A stretch of 22,342 bases of DNA, taken from a virus. Within the stretch, counting starts at the first letter, position 1, and every line of letters starts with the position of its first letter. The position numbers and the translations under genes are program-made. This document shows positions 1-7,374 of the stretch, piece after piece. Under the pieces are notes generated by a model, which ran no database searches, had not been told where the DNA came from, and saw nothing but the letters and a program-made list of their open reading frames with translations. Where the stretch lies: the IMG/VR virus record IMGVR_UViG_3300038701_001827, positions 1 to 22,342 of that record; one strand, 5' to 3'.

Positions 1-93
1 GAGCAGCTTTTCCACGCCCCACCGGCCATCATACTCGACGCCCATAGCGTCCAGTTCGGCGCGCAAGGCGTCCTCTTGTTCGTCTCGTGTCAT
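1..93 (-). CDS. Small phage protein, 3' end beyond window
   Basis: Thirty-one codons are visible from an ATG at 93 with a GAGG ribosome site just upstream; the rest is cut by the window edge. The visible protein starts MTRDEQEDALRAELDAMG and continues with VEYDGRWGVEKLL. The pattern of an acidic helix followed by a G-x-x-Y-D-x-R-W segment and a KLL helix resembles the HeH/SAP-like small domains common in phage head-neck regions. It follows the decoration gene in the late operon, separated by a strong hairpin. No function is assigned. Confidence 0.6.
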   Translation of the reverse strand, partial: MTRDEQEDALRAELDAMGVEYDGRWGVEKLL

Positions 94-114
94 GTCTGCC
101 TCGTGGGAATGTGC

Positions 115-156
115 CACAGGGGGAAAGTCGGTTGGCTTGGTGACTTTCCCCCTGTG
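115..156 (-). terminator. 15-bp perfect hairpin after capsid genes
   Basis: The arms 115-129 (CACAGGGGGAAAGTC) and 142-156 (GACTTTCCCCCTGTG) are exact reverse complements around a 12-base loop. It sits between the stop of the decoration gene and the next late gene. There is no clear U-run after it on the minus strand, so it may be a partial terminator, an RNA processing site, or a 3'-end stabiliser that sets the ratio of capsid to downstream mRNA. Confidence 0.6.
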
Positions 157-166
157 ATTAGTTTGC

Positions 167-748
167 TCAGTCGTCGCCAAGCCAGACGGCGTTGACCGTG
201 ATGGTGCCGGTCACGTCAATGGTGCCGTCACCGTCGATGGTCGCCCCGGTGCCTGACCAGTTCAGGTTCAGGTCCAGATCGGTGCCGGTGCCGTCGACGA
301 CCGCGTTGGCCGCGTCCAGCGCCGTGCCCGTGACCGTGCCGCCGGAAAGCGTCTGGTCGACCTTGGCCGCCACGTTGTCATAGGTGGCGTCCCCGGTCAG
401 AACGCCATCCGCCGCCGCCGAAATCGCGCCGGTGCCAACGCCGATGTCAAACACCGCGTCGTTCGGAACGCCGGTGCCGTCAGGCGAATAGGCCGTGAAG
501 TCCACGCGGGACGACAGGAAGTGCCAGGAGCCGGGGGCCATGTCCATCAGCTTGAGCGAGCCGTAAGAGCCGGATCCCGCCGCGTCCGTGACCGCGATCC
601 GCGCGGCGTCCAGAGTGAACGTGATTTGGGCATAGCCCGCCACGTACTTCATGACCGCCGTGACCGTGCCGGACGCGGGCGATGCCAGCGTGCCGACCGC
701 CGCCGCGTTGATGTCAAGGCTCTGGTCGGTTGTGAAAATCGTTCCCAT
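167..748 (-). CDS. Probable head decoration / capsid-associated protein
   Basis: A 193-aa protein starting MGTIFTTDQSLDINAAA. The ATG at 748 is preferred over an upstream in-frame ATG because AGGAG lies just before it and the upstream extension overlaps the capsid gene. The sequence is rich in Gly, Thr, Ala and Asp with alternating beta-type segments (for example AQITFTLDAARIAV, TGTITVNAVWLGDD), as in beta-sandwich head decoration or head-fibre proteins. It has no signal peptide or membrane segment. It is transcribed directly after the major capsid gene, the usual place for a decoration protein, and is followed by a strong hairpin. The role is inferred from position and composition; a minor tail component is possible. 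Confidence 0.6.
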   Translation of the reverse strand: MGTIFTTDQSLDINAAAVGTLASPASGTVTAVMKYVAGYAQITFTLDAARIAVTDAAGSGSYGSLKLMDMAPGSWHFLSSRVDFTAYSPDGTGVPNDAVFDIGVGTGAISAAADGVLTGDATYDNVAAKVDQTLSGGTVTGTALDAANAVVDGTGTDLDLNLNWSGTGATIDGDGTIDVTGTITVNAVWLGDD

Positions 749-759
749 GTCAGATCTCC

Positions 760-1752
760 TTACGTCGAAGCCGTCAGACCGTAGAGGTCTGCAGCCACGC
801 CAAGGCCCTTCTCGTTTTTCGGGCAAAGCGTGCCTTCACCGATCAGGACGAACTTCTTTGCATCGCCGGTCTTGGCAACGCCCTTGTCTTCCTTGATCTT
901 CCGGAACCACTTGAAGCCAAGATATTCCGTGTCGACAAAGAAGGCGTTGCGCGCGAGGCCCGCAGAACCGGCCATGACGCGGTTGGGGTGGATCATCACC
1001 TTGCCGAACGGGCCTTCGTAGACGTCGGCGGTTGCCACGATGCTGTTGCCCTTGCCCGACTGCGTGGCATAGCGGAACGACGCAACGTTGCTGTCCGACA
1101 TGAAGGTGACGAAGACCGACTTGACGTAGGGCGACACGAAGACGTGCTTGAAGTTCGCGCCCGCCTCGTAGCCCTGTTTCATCACGTCGTCCAAGATGGT
1201 CTTGGTGAACGCGCGCTGGTCGCCGTTGGTCGGCGCGACCGTAAGGCCGGTGCCGCTGCTGAACCCGCCGTTTGCGCCGTTTGTGCCGCGCGAAACGTTG
1301 GTTTCGATCCATGTCGACAGGGATCCGAGTTCGCGGGTGGTGCCCGCAACAGAAGCGTTGGCATCGCAAATCGCGTATTCAACGTCCTTGCGAAGTTCGA
1401 CGCCCTTTTTCAGCTTCTGGTACTTGACCTGTTCGGCCTTGCCCGCGTTGTCCTCGGCATCCTGCGTGTTCGAGATGACGCCGGTTTTCCGCATGATCTG
1501 CGTGTAGTTGCCAACGCGCACGACCGGGCTGGTCGGGTCGAAGGTGTAGTCATCACCTTCAAGCTGGATGTTCGACGTCGGAGCCGCCAGATCGTCGGTT
1601 TCCCATTCCGGGTGCGTGGTCTTGCACGTCGACTTGGAAATCATGGAATAGATGGGGGTATCTTCCGGGGTGATGCGCGACACCACGTCCGAAAGCTCCT
1701 CCCGGTTGCCGACCGCGCTGGTCGACTGGAAGGTGTTTGACACAACTGCCAT
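760..1752 (-). CDS. Major capsid protein, SU10/DUF5309-like
   Basis: A 330-aa protein that should form the icosahedral head shell (HK97-type fold). The N-terminal part reads ELSDVVSRITPEDTPIYSMI, followed by THPEWETDDLAAP and a Q-x-E-G-D-D-Y-T-F segment. This ELxDVV...PEDTP...EWxTDxLA pattern is the signature of the DUF5309 family that includes the SU10 major capsid protein. The C-terminal half contains VFVSPYVKSVF and the GPFGKVMIHPNR stretch typical of the family's A-domain. The length fits the family. AAGGAAA precedes the ATG. It follows the scaffold gene and precedes the decoration gene, the standard head-module order. No protease gene is present, which agrees with a separate, non-cleaved scaffold. 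Confidence 0.88.
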   Translation of the reverse strand: MAVVSNTFQSTSAVGNREELSDVVSRITPEDTPIYSMISKSTCKTTHPEWETDDLAAPTSNIQLEGDDYTFDPTSPVVRVGNYTQIMRKTGVISNTQDAEDNAGKAEQVKYQKLKKGVELRKDVEYAICDANASVAGTTRELGSLSTWIETNVSRGTNGANGGFSSGTGLTVAPTNGDQRAFTKTILDDVMKQGYEAGANFKHVFVSPYVKSVFVTFMSDSNVASFRYATQSGKGNSIVATADVYEGPFGKVMIHPNRVMAGSAGLARNAFFVDTEYLGFKWFRKIKEDKGVAKTGDAKKFVLIGEGTLCPKNEKGLGVAADLYGLTAST

Positions 1753-1774
1753 TTTTCAGTTTCCTTGGATGAGG

Positions 1775-2740
1775 TTACTCGAAGTCCACGTTCACCGCGT
1801 CGTAGATCGACCCGGATCTCTGCAGACGTTTCATTGCCTCACGGTTCGAGTTGGTCGGTCGCGCGCCCTTGCCCGGCTTCTTGGCTGGCGTTGGGGCTGT
1901 CTTTGCCACCTTCGCCTTGGCCGAGGCCTTGGCCTTCTCCGCGTCCATCCCCTTTTTCGCCCAATGGGCCAGCGCATAGATGCGATGGTCCGTGGCGTTC
2001 AGAACCTCGTCCCGCGAAAAGCCGATGGCCTTCGCAGCCTCGCCAACCCCGTCGAAGAACGCGGCGCGCGTCTTTTCGTTCGCCGCCTCGGGGATGAGAG
2101 CAAAGAGCTTCTGCCCTTCCTCCTGCACAAGCCGCTGACGCTCTTCGGCGTCAATGCCGGTCTTGGCTTGGCTGGCCTCGTCCTTGGTCGCCAGAAGCGC
2201 CTGGAACTGCTGAACCGCCGCGTCATGTTGCGCCTTTTGGGTCGCGTACTGCTGGGGGTTCGAATAGGCCAATGAGGGGTCGGGTTCGTCGGGGATGAAC
2301 CGCGAGATATGGTCCACAAGCGTTTGCGTGACCTTCTCGACCTGTTCGGCTTGCGCTTTCGCCGCCTTCCGGCTTTCGGCCAGTTCTGCGGTTTTGCGCG
2401 AGTAGTCCGATTGCCGAAGGTAGCCTTGGCTCAACTCGCCAACGGTCGTTTCCGTCCCGTCAGGTAGTTTGACCACCGCTGTTTCAGCGGCTTCTTGGGG
2501 GGCTTCCGGTTCGTCGTCGTCGGACTGTTCGGCGCTTTCTTCGGGGTCCACATCTTCGGGTTGTCCCTCGGGTTCGCCTTCCTCATCGTCGGTCCCTTCC
2601 TCTGCAACAGGCTCTACGGTGTCCGGCTCATCGTCGTCCGGGTCGTAGTAATCCCATTCCAAATCGGGGGTGTCGTCGGTGTAGGTGTCAACGATTTCGG
2701 TCCCGGCCTCGGGGGCTGGGTTGTCGCTCTCGTCTGTCAT
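1775..2740 (-). CDS. Capsid scaffolding protein
   Basis: A 321-aa protein with the typical build of a phage scaffold. Residues 1 to about 85 are extremely acidic, with long runs of D, E and P. Next comes a KLPDGTETTVGELSQGYLRQSDYS motif region common to scaffold/capsid-assembly proteins, then a long charged helical region (about 110-230, rich in A, K, Q, E). The C-terminus is basic (KAKASAKAKVAKTAPTPAKK) and ends in EAMKRLQRSGSIYDAVNVDF. The basic C-terminal end probably contacts the coat protein, as in P22-like scaffolds. It lies between the portal region and the major capsid gene. Confidence is high from composition plus position. Confidence 0.85.
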   Translation of the reverse strand: MTDESDNPAPEAGTEIVDTYTDDTPDLEWDYYDPDDDEPDTVEPVAEEGTDDEEGEPEGQPEDVDPEESAEQSDDDEPEAPQEAAETAVVKLPDGTETTVGELSQGYLRQSDYSRKTAELAESRKAAKAQAEQVEKVTQTLVDHISRFIPDEPDPSLAYSNPQQYATQKAQHDAAVQQFQALLATKDEASQAKTGIDAEERQRLVQEEGQKLFALIPEAANEKTRAAFFDGVGEAAKAIGFSRDEVLNATDHRIYALAHWAKKGMDAEKAKASAKAKVAKTAPTPAKKPGKGARPTNSNREAMKRLQRSGSIYDAVNVDFE

Positions 2741-2774
2741 GAAATTTGCCTCTAGGCTGCTCTAGCGGGTCCGC

Positions 2775-3002
2775 TTATGCGAAGCCGCCCTTCGCGGGCG
2801 CGGTGTCTTGCAGCAAAACCGCAAGGTCGTCCCGGAAAGCTCGTGCCGCGTGAACGTGGGCCTGTGCCGCGATCCGCGATTGTTCGTCGGGGGCGTAAAC
2901 GAGGCGTTCGATGTACGACGCCTCAAGTTCCGCCATCAGGTCATGGTAAAGCGGGTTGCCGGTGATTTGCTCGGCCAGGGATTTGCGCTCTTGCGGGGTC
3001 AT
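2775..3002 (-). CDS. Small head-module protein, 75 aa
   Basis: Seventy-five residues, starting MTPQERKSLAEQITGNPLYH and predicted almost fully helical, ending QDTAPAKGGFA. Its ATG overlaps the stop of the preceding 17-codon ORF as ATGA, so translation is probably coupled. Small helical proteins of this kind (GNPLYHxLMxELExxYIE pattern) are frequent between portal and scaffold in podovirus-like prophages. Function is unknown; a connector or assembly-helper role is only suggested by position. Confidence 0.75.
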   Translation of the reverse strand: MTPQERKSLAEQITGNPLYHDLMAELEASYIERLVYAPDEQSRIAAQAHVHAARAFRDDLAVLLQDTAPAKGGFA

Positions 3003-3052
3003 AGGCCGCCCCCGGTGCGTTCCTCGATCTGCGCCGCCGTCAGGCCGGTCAT
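2999..3052 (-). CDS. Tiny coupled ORF, 17 aa
   Basis: ATG at 3052, product MTGLTAAQIEERTGGGL. It overlaps the 47-aa gene before it and the 75-aa gene after it by ATGA at both ends. It may be a real micropeptide or simply a ribosome shuttle that couples translation of its neighbours. There is no independent evidence that the peptide has a role. Confidence 0.35.
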   Translation of the reverse strand: MTGLTAAQIEERTGGGL

Positions 3053-3192
3053 GGCCGCCGCGCCTGCGGCTGAACCTCGTACGTCACGCCGGTTGGCGTG
3101 GTGTACATGGGCCGCCCGCTTTCGGACTTGTACCGCCAATCCTGTTTCGCCCCCGCACCGCCGATGGGGAGCGAAAAGAAATTCAGGTCCAT
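3049..3192 (-). CDS. Small phage protein, 47 aa
   Basis: ATG at 3192 overlaps the portal stop codon (TAATG), giving a 47-aa product that begins MDLNFFSLPIGGAGAKQDWR and ends VTYEVQPQARRP. The core DWRYKSESGRPMYTTPTGVTYEV resembles short beta-hairpin proteins, but I do not recognise a named family. The tight overlap with the portal gene and the following ATGA overlap support it as a translated gene in the head operon. It is below the usual length cutoff of gene callers. Confidence 0.55.
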   Translation of the reverse strand: MDLNFFSLPIGGAGAKQDWRYKSESGRPMYTTPTGVTYEVQPQARRP

Positions 3193-5330
3193 TACTGCAC
3201 AGCCCCGTCAGACTGGTTTTCCGTGCGCATCTGGTCGGCCTGATAGCGCATGATTTCGTCCTGTCGGCGCTGGTCCATTTCCTCGCGCCTCAACTGCAAT
3301 TCCATCTGGAACTTCTCGCGCTCCCACTGCAGGTTTTGCGCCTGCAGCGCCGCTGCCGACTGCAATTCCTCACGCTGGCGGATGCTTTCAGCCTCGATTT
3401 CCTTCTGACGAACAACAAGGTCCGCCTCCATCTGCGCCTTTTCCTTGGCCTGCGATGCCTGCATTTTGGCCTGCTCAAGCTGCATCTTGCCCTGCATGTC
3501 GGCCTGCTTCAGCGCCATTTCGGCCTTGGCCTTTTCCATCTCTGGATTGGGCTGGGTCTTGGCCTCTGCCATCCGCTGCTGGATTTCCTGCGGGTCAGGC
3601 TCGGAGAAGAACAGCGACGGCGTTTTCAGGCCCGCGCTTTCGACCAGCTTGGCCAGCGAATTGTATAGCTGGTCGGGTTTGACAAACGGGTTGTCCGAGC
3701 CAAAGGCGGCGATCAGCTTTTCTTGCAGCGCCAAGACCTGATGCATCACCATCATGTCGCGCTCGCGGGTTCCCGCGCCAAGGCCCACGTTTACGGTCGC
3801 GTCCATGTCGGCGTTCCAGTGGCGCGGGTCGAACTCTACCCACTCATCCCGCAGCCGCACGGTGCGCGGCTTGTCCTGGTGGCGGATCGTCATACGCAGA
3901 AGGCCCCGGAACATCCGCCGCATTCCCTCGGCAAGGTTTCGGACCATCATTTCGGTCTGCCCGATGCCCGCCTGTTCGATCATGGCCGAGGCCTTGGCCG
4001 TCATGTTCTGCAGCGCGTCCGGAGCAAGCCCGCTGCTGGCGTCGGTGATGCCGGTCCGATCCTCTGCCTCCCGGTCGAGACTTTCCATCAGCGCGAGGCT
4101 GTGGTTGGCAACGAAGGGGACCGGGTTGAACTGGACCACCGTGCGCGCGTCCATGCCGTCTTTAAGCAGAACAGCCTGCCCGAACTGCGGGTTCATGATT
4201 GCGTCGGGGTTCTGAACCGCCTTGATGTTGACGAACATCGGCGTGTTGTTCTGCCAGTAGATGTTATCCAGCGTCTGCCGCAGGAGCGCTGTCTTGGCCC
4301 GCTGCAGGTCTGCCAGGTCGTCGGCAAGGCTCACACCCTCCCACTGGTGCGGCTGGAACATCGCCGTCAGGTCCGCGAATTGAACCTCGTCAACCTCTTC
4401 GTCGACCAGCTTGTTGTGTTCGTTCAGCGCGCCCGCAAAGCACATGCGCCGCAACTCCGCGATGCCGTCGCCGTCCATGTCGACGCGCACGAACACCTCG
4501 TAATAGTCGATAGGATCGTTGGCCGGGTCCGCTTCGTCGGTGTCGTCCTGCGCGCTGTCTCCGCGCCGGGTGTCGCGTTCTTCGTCGTCCTCATCCGCCA
4601 GCGCCAGACCCATGACCAACTCACGGTCATAGCCCATTGCGATCAGGTCCGACCGGCGCAATTCCATGCGCTCACCCGTCAACAGGCTGTCGTCCAGCGT
4701 CACCGCGTCGGGATGGATCAGGAAGCGTTCACGCGGAACGGCTGCAATCCGATATTTCTTGTCCGTGTAGGCGCGCTTGATCTTGGCGTCATAGGTCGGC
4801 AGATCAATCACGCCCTCCGGCGTCTCGACCTGCTCAACGGCCTCGGTCACGTCGACGACCTCAACGCCGTCCTCGGACGTCAGCGCGCTCAACTCCTGCT
4901 CTGTCAGGCCGCTGTGGCGCGAGAACTTGACCGCCTGCCGCTCGTCATACCACCAGCGCAGAATGCCGTTCTTGAGCAACAGCGCGTCGTGTATGGCGTC
5001 GATGCAGGCCTTGCGCCCGTTGGCCTCGGGGAACACGACGAAGTTGATGAAGTCTGACGCCTGCTGCGCGCCTTCCTCGTCCCCCTCGGAAACGGGCTGA
5101 TATTCCACAACCTCATCCGACCCCAGGATGGTTCGGACGATTGACGGCAGCGCCTTCTTGATGTGCGACCGCACGTCCTTCGTGGTCATCGAAGAACGCC
5201 CCTTGTCGGGCGGCAGATCGCGCATCACGCCGTTGTAATAATCGGTCGCGTCGATGCGGTCCTGCGCCGTGTCGTCGGCGTGCTTTTCGGCCTCGCGGAT
5301 CATGTCCGCGACCGTGGCGATTGAGGTCAA
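3192..5330 (-). CDS. Portal protein (P22/podovirus type)
   Basis: A 712-aa protein expected to form the dodecameric ring at one head vertex through which DNA enters and leaves. The N-terminus has ATDYYNGVMRDLP and RSHIKKALPSIVRTILGSDEVVEY, typical of the large podovirus portal family. Around residue 360 to 380 comes DLQRAKTALLRQTLDNIYWQNNTP, and near 430-445 DRTGITDASSGLAPDALQN, both conserved portal blocks. Residues from about 590 to the end form a long coiled coil rich in K, A, M, Q and E, like the barrel helices of P22 gp1. The ATG overlaps the terminase stop by ATGA, and the stop overlaps the next ATG, so the genes are translationally coupled. Confidence 0.92.
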   Translation of the reverse strand: MTSIATVADMIREAEKHADDTAQDRIDATDYYNGVMRDLPPDKGRSSMTTKDVRSHIKKALPSIVRTILGSDEVVEYQPVSEGDEEGAQQASDFINFVVFPEANGRKACIDAIHDALLLKNGILRWWYDERQAVKFSRHSGLTEQELSALTSEDGVEVVDVTEAVEQVETPEGVIDLPTYDAKIKRAYTDKKYRIAAVPRERFLIHPDAVTLDDSLLTGERMELRRSDLIAMGYDRELVMGLALADEDDEERDTRRGDSAQDDTDEADPANDPIDYYEVFVRVDMDGDGIAELRRMCFAGALNEHNKLVDEEVDEVQFADLTAMFQPHQWEGVSLADDLADLQRAKTALLRQTLDNIYWQNNTPMFVNIKAVQNPDAIMNPQFGQAVLLKDGMDARTVVQFNPVPFVANHSLALMESLDREAEDRTGITDASSGLAPDALQNMTAKASAMIEQAGIGQTEMMVRNLAEGMRRMFRGLLRMTIRHQDKPRTVRLRDEWVEFDPRHWNADMDATVNVGLGAGTRERDMMVMHQVLALQEKLIAAFGSDNPFVKPDQLYNSLAKLVESAGLKTPSLFFSEPDPQEIQQRMAEAKTQPNPEMEKAKAEMALKQADMQGKMQLEQAKMQASQAKEKAQMEADLVVRQKEIEAESIRQREELQSAAALQAQNLQWEREKFQMELQLRREEMDQRRQDEIMRYQADQMRTENQSDGAVQ

Positions 5331-6613
5331 GCGACACTCCTTGGCGTGAACTCCGGTAGCGGCGTTTCATCGGGGGCCTTGTAGACCACCGCGCCCAATC
5401 CGAAGGCATCCGCCCCGTGCGACGACCAGTCATGCTCAGGTCCAAGCCCGATGCCCCGGTCTTCGTCGCGTTTCTCGTGATACCAGCCGATAGCATCCAT
5501 GCCAGCGGCGGTCTTTTCGTCAAACCACATCAGCGGGAACAACCGCCGGGCCGCCTCGACCCGCTTCATGGCAGCGCCCTTGCCCTGGTTCGGAACAACC
5601 TGCACCTCGAACCCCGCGCTTCGCAGGTATGAGACATATGAGACGTCATGCACCCTGTCGTTCGTGTCGCCGTCATGCGGCAGCACTTGCAGCGCCTTGC
5701 CGTAGCCGTTGGACCGCAACCACTCAACATGCGTAGAGAGCGGCTGGCCAACGGCCTCGTAGTAGTCCAGCCAGCGAATTTCACGGCCAACGAATTGAGC
5801 AATCCAGATTGCACAGGCGTCGGCCTTTGCCCCGGTGCCGCCAATGTCCCAGATTGCCCGCGTGGTCATGAGCGGATCTGGCGCGACCTTGCCGACCCGG
5901 CCTTGCTTGCGGGCCTCTGACAGGTGCTGCGCGTAGTATGCGCCCTCGACCACCGTGACGAACTCACCTTCCCAGATATGGGCGTAGTGGTCCGGGCGGT
6001 TCTTCATGTCGTTCTGACGCTCTTGCTCCAGCACAGCCGGAAACCAAGGGTTGTCGCGCCAGTTCAGTTCGGTGATTTTCGCGCCCTCTGGCGGGTTTTC
6101 GCGAAACCGCTTGTGCGTTGCGCTTTGCTTGCGCTCCGGGTTCCACGTCACCCAGATTTCAGAGCCTTCCTCGCGGATGGTGGGTATCAGCTTGCGCCAC
6201 GCCTCATCGCTGACAGGCTCGGCCTCGTCGACCCAGCAAAGAAGGATGCGGGCCTTGGACTTGATGCTGTCTAGATTGTGCCGCAGGCCGCTGAACGTGT
6301 ATTTGATCCGCCCGTCCTTGCTGCGAACGAACTTCTCGCCAATCTCGTAATATTCAGCCAGGAACGCCTCTGACCGGATGGCGGCCTTGATTTCCTCAAG
6401 TGAACTTTCGTCGAGACTGTTGAGGTGTTCACGGGCGCAGAGGATTTGCCCCTCCTTGCCTGACATGCCCCACTGGTAGCCCATGATGGCCGTCATCTTG
6501 GCAAAGGTGCGCGTCTTGCCCGAACCGCGCCCGCCGTAACTTCCCCTGTACCTTGCCGCCCCGTCGAAGATCGGGACCAGCTTTGGCGGCAGGTCAATCG
6601 TCGCTGTTGTCAC
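5327..6613 (-). CDS. terL: Terminase large subunit (PBSX/P22 type)
   Basis: A 428-aa packaging motor: ATP-driven DNA translocation into the prohead and endonucleolytic cutting. Walker A is GGRGSGKT at residues 27-34. Walker B is ILLCWVDE at 123-130 with E130 as the catalytic carboxylate. The coupling motif TWNP is at 156-159. The RNase H-like nuclease domain begins with RAIWDIGGTG (D256), has LPHDGD further on, and a C-terminal acidic site in SSHGADAFGLG. Length and motif order fit PBSX-family terminases. It overlaps the small-subunit gene by 20 bases and the portal gene by 4 bases, the normal packaging cassette. Confidence 0.93.
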   Translation of the reverse strand: MTTATIDLPPKLVPIFDGAARYRGSYGGRGSGKTRTFAKMTAIMGYQWGMSGKEGQILCAREHLNSLDESSLEEIKAAIRSEAFLAEYYEIGEKFVRSKDGRIKYTFSGLRHNLDSIKSKARILLCWVDEAEPVSDEAWRKLIPTIREEGSEIWVTWNPERKQSATHKRFRENPPEGAKITELNWRDNPWFPAVLEQERQNDMKNRPDHYAHIWEGEFVTVVEGAYYAQHLSEARKQGRVGKVAPDPLMTTRAIWDIGGTGAKADACAIWIAQFVGREIRWLDYYEAVGQPLSTHVEWLRSNGYGKALQVLPHDGDTNDRVHDVSYVSYLRSAGFEVQVVPNQGKGAAMKRVEAARRLFPLMWFDEKTAAGMDAIGWYHEKRDEDRGIGLGPEHDWSSHGADAFGLGAVVYKAPDETPLPEFTPRSVA

Positions 6614-6935
6614 GCGCCGCCCTTAGAACGACTTCTGTCGGCATGGCGATCTTGTCGCCGCCGCTCGTGTGATCGATGGATTGCGCCGGGGTGCCGTGCG
6701 CGCGGTCTTCGCTGTCCTTGAACAGTTTCAGCGTGGCCGCGTCGATGAATTGCAGCGGATCTTCCCCGGCTTCAAGCTTTTCCTTGATATTGGAAAGCAT
6801 CCTGTCACGGATGAAAGCCGCGTTTTCCGCTGCCCTGTATTCTGCCTCGCGTTGCGCTGACGTTTTCCCGCCGTTCGGCTTGTTGCCGTTTTCCGCGCCA
6901 AATCGCGTCTCTGGTGATGGGTTTGGGTTTGCCAT
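6594..6935 (-). CDS. terS: Probable terminase small subunit
   Basis: A 113-aa protein whose N-terminus MANPNPSPETRFGAENGNKP is followed by NGGKTSAQREAEYRAAENAA, a basic-helical opening seen in many small packaging proteins encoded just before terL. The middle (about 40-80) is helical and could oligomerise. The C-terminus is acidic. It overlaps terL by 20 bases and is the first gene behind a candidate late promoter. The role, recognising the packaging site and handing DNA to TerL, is inferred from position and overall type. No classical HTH is obvious. No good ribosome site lies directly before the ATG; an AGGAGG lies about 31 bases further upstream. Confidence 0.7.
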   Translation of the reverse strand: MANPNPSPETRFGAENGNKPNGGKTSAQREAEYRAAENAAFIRDRMLSNIKEKLEAGEDPLQFIDAATLKLFKDSEDRAHGTPAQSIDHTSGGDKIAMPTEVVLRAARDNSDD

Positions 6936-7161
6936 GCGCTTGGTCGGGTCCGTTGCCGGGTGTCCGCCTCCTGCTGATGTTGCTGCCCGACATGCGAAAG
7001 CACCGGCCCTGCAATCGGATTTCTCCGGGGTCGGCGCTCAGGCGACGTGCCCGCAACTCGGTTTGGGCTGGTCGGTGCCCTAGATGTAGCACAGGGCGGG
7101 GCGTGTGGCAACTAGGCGGGTATGTTGCGTACCATCGCAGCGCGGCATCCGGTTGCGCCCA
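6936..7161. other. Gap upstream of terS, leader and promoter region
   Basis: No credible gene is seen on either strand; the overlapping reading frames have poor composition. It contains the candidate late promoter (7083-7111) and about 140 bases of leader before terS. The packaging (pac/cos) site could lie here, as it often does near terS, but no sequence mark identifies it. Confidence 0.5.
7083..7111 (-). promoter_or_regulatory. Candidate late promoter
   Basis: Reading on the minus strand, TTGCCA (7111-7106), a 17-base spacer and TACATC (7088-7083) match a sigma-70-type promoter with ideal spacing. Transcription would start near 7076 and run into terS. It is the only good promoter seen between the NusG-like gene and the packaging genes. 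Confidence 0.45.
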
Positions 7162-7329
7162 TTATCTCCAGACCCCCGACACGTGATCACTGTAAGATCC
7201 GAACGTGCGCCAAAGTAATGCGGAGAAGACAAGAAACACCTCATACCAGGTCACACCTTCGCCTGTCGCCCCAATTCCTGCGCCGACTACCAGCGCCAAG
7301 CATAGAGATAGAATTCTGCTGACTGTCAT
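7162..7329 (-). CDS. Small membrane protein, 55 aa
   Basis: ATG at 7329 behind a strong GGAGG site. The 55-aa product begins MTVSRILSLCLALVVGAGIG, a hydrophobic segment (about 5-22), then GEGVTWYEVFLVFSALLWRT, a second hydrophobic segment (about 29-41), and ends SYSDHVSGVWR. It looks like a two-span inner-membrane protein or one span plus an amphipathic helix. It lies between the early operon and the late promoter. A holin-like role is possible for such a size and build, but no endolysin is adjacent, so this is speculative. Confidence 0.65.
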   Translation of the reverse strand: MTVSRILSLCLALVVGAGIGATGEGVTWYEVFLVFSALLWRTFGSYSDHVSGVWR

Positions 7330-7364
7330 CCCCAATCCTCCGGCATTCCGTGCAGGTCGATCAT
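7326..7364 (-). CDS. 12-codon leader ORF coupled to membrane gene
   Basis: ATG at 7364 encodes MIDLHGMPEDWG and stops as ATGA on the start of the 55-aa membrane protein. The ribosome site of the membrane gene (GGAGG) is inside it. It is probably a coupling device rather than a functional peptide. Confidence 0.25.
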   Translation of the reverse strand: MIDLHGMPEDWG

Positions 7365-7374
7365 AATCACATCA

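Noticed and set aside
988-1740. A 250-codon plus-strand open frame
   Set aside because: Antisense shadow of the major capsid gene with biased composition.
3723-5057. A 444-codon plus-strand open frame
   Set aside because: It is antisense to the portal gene, has a His/Val/Arg-rich composition typical of a mirrored frame in GC-rich DNA, and lacks motifs.
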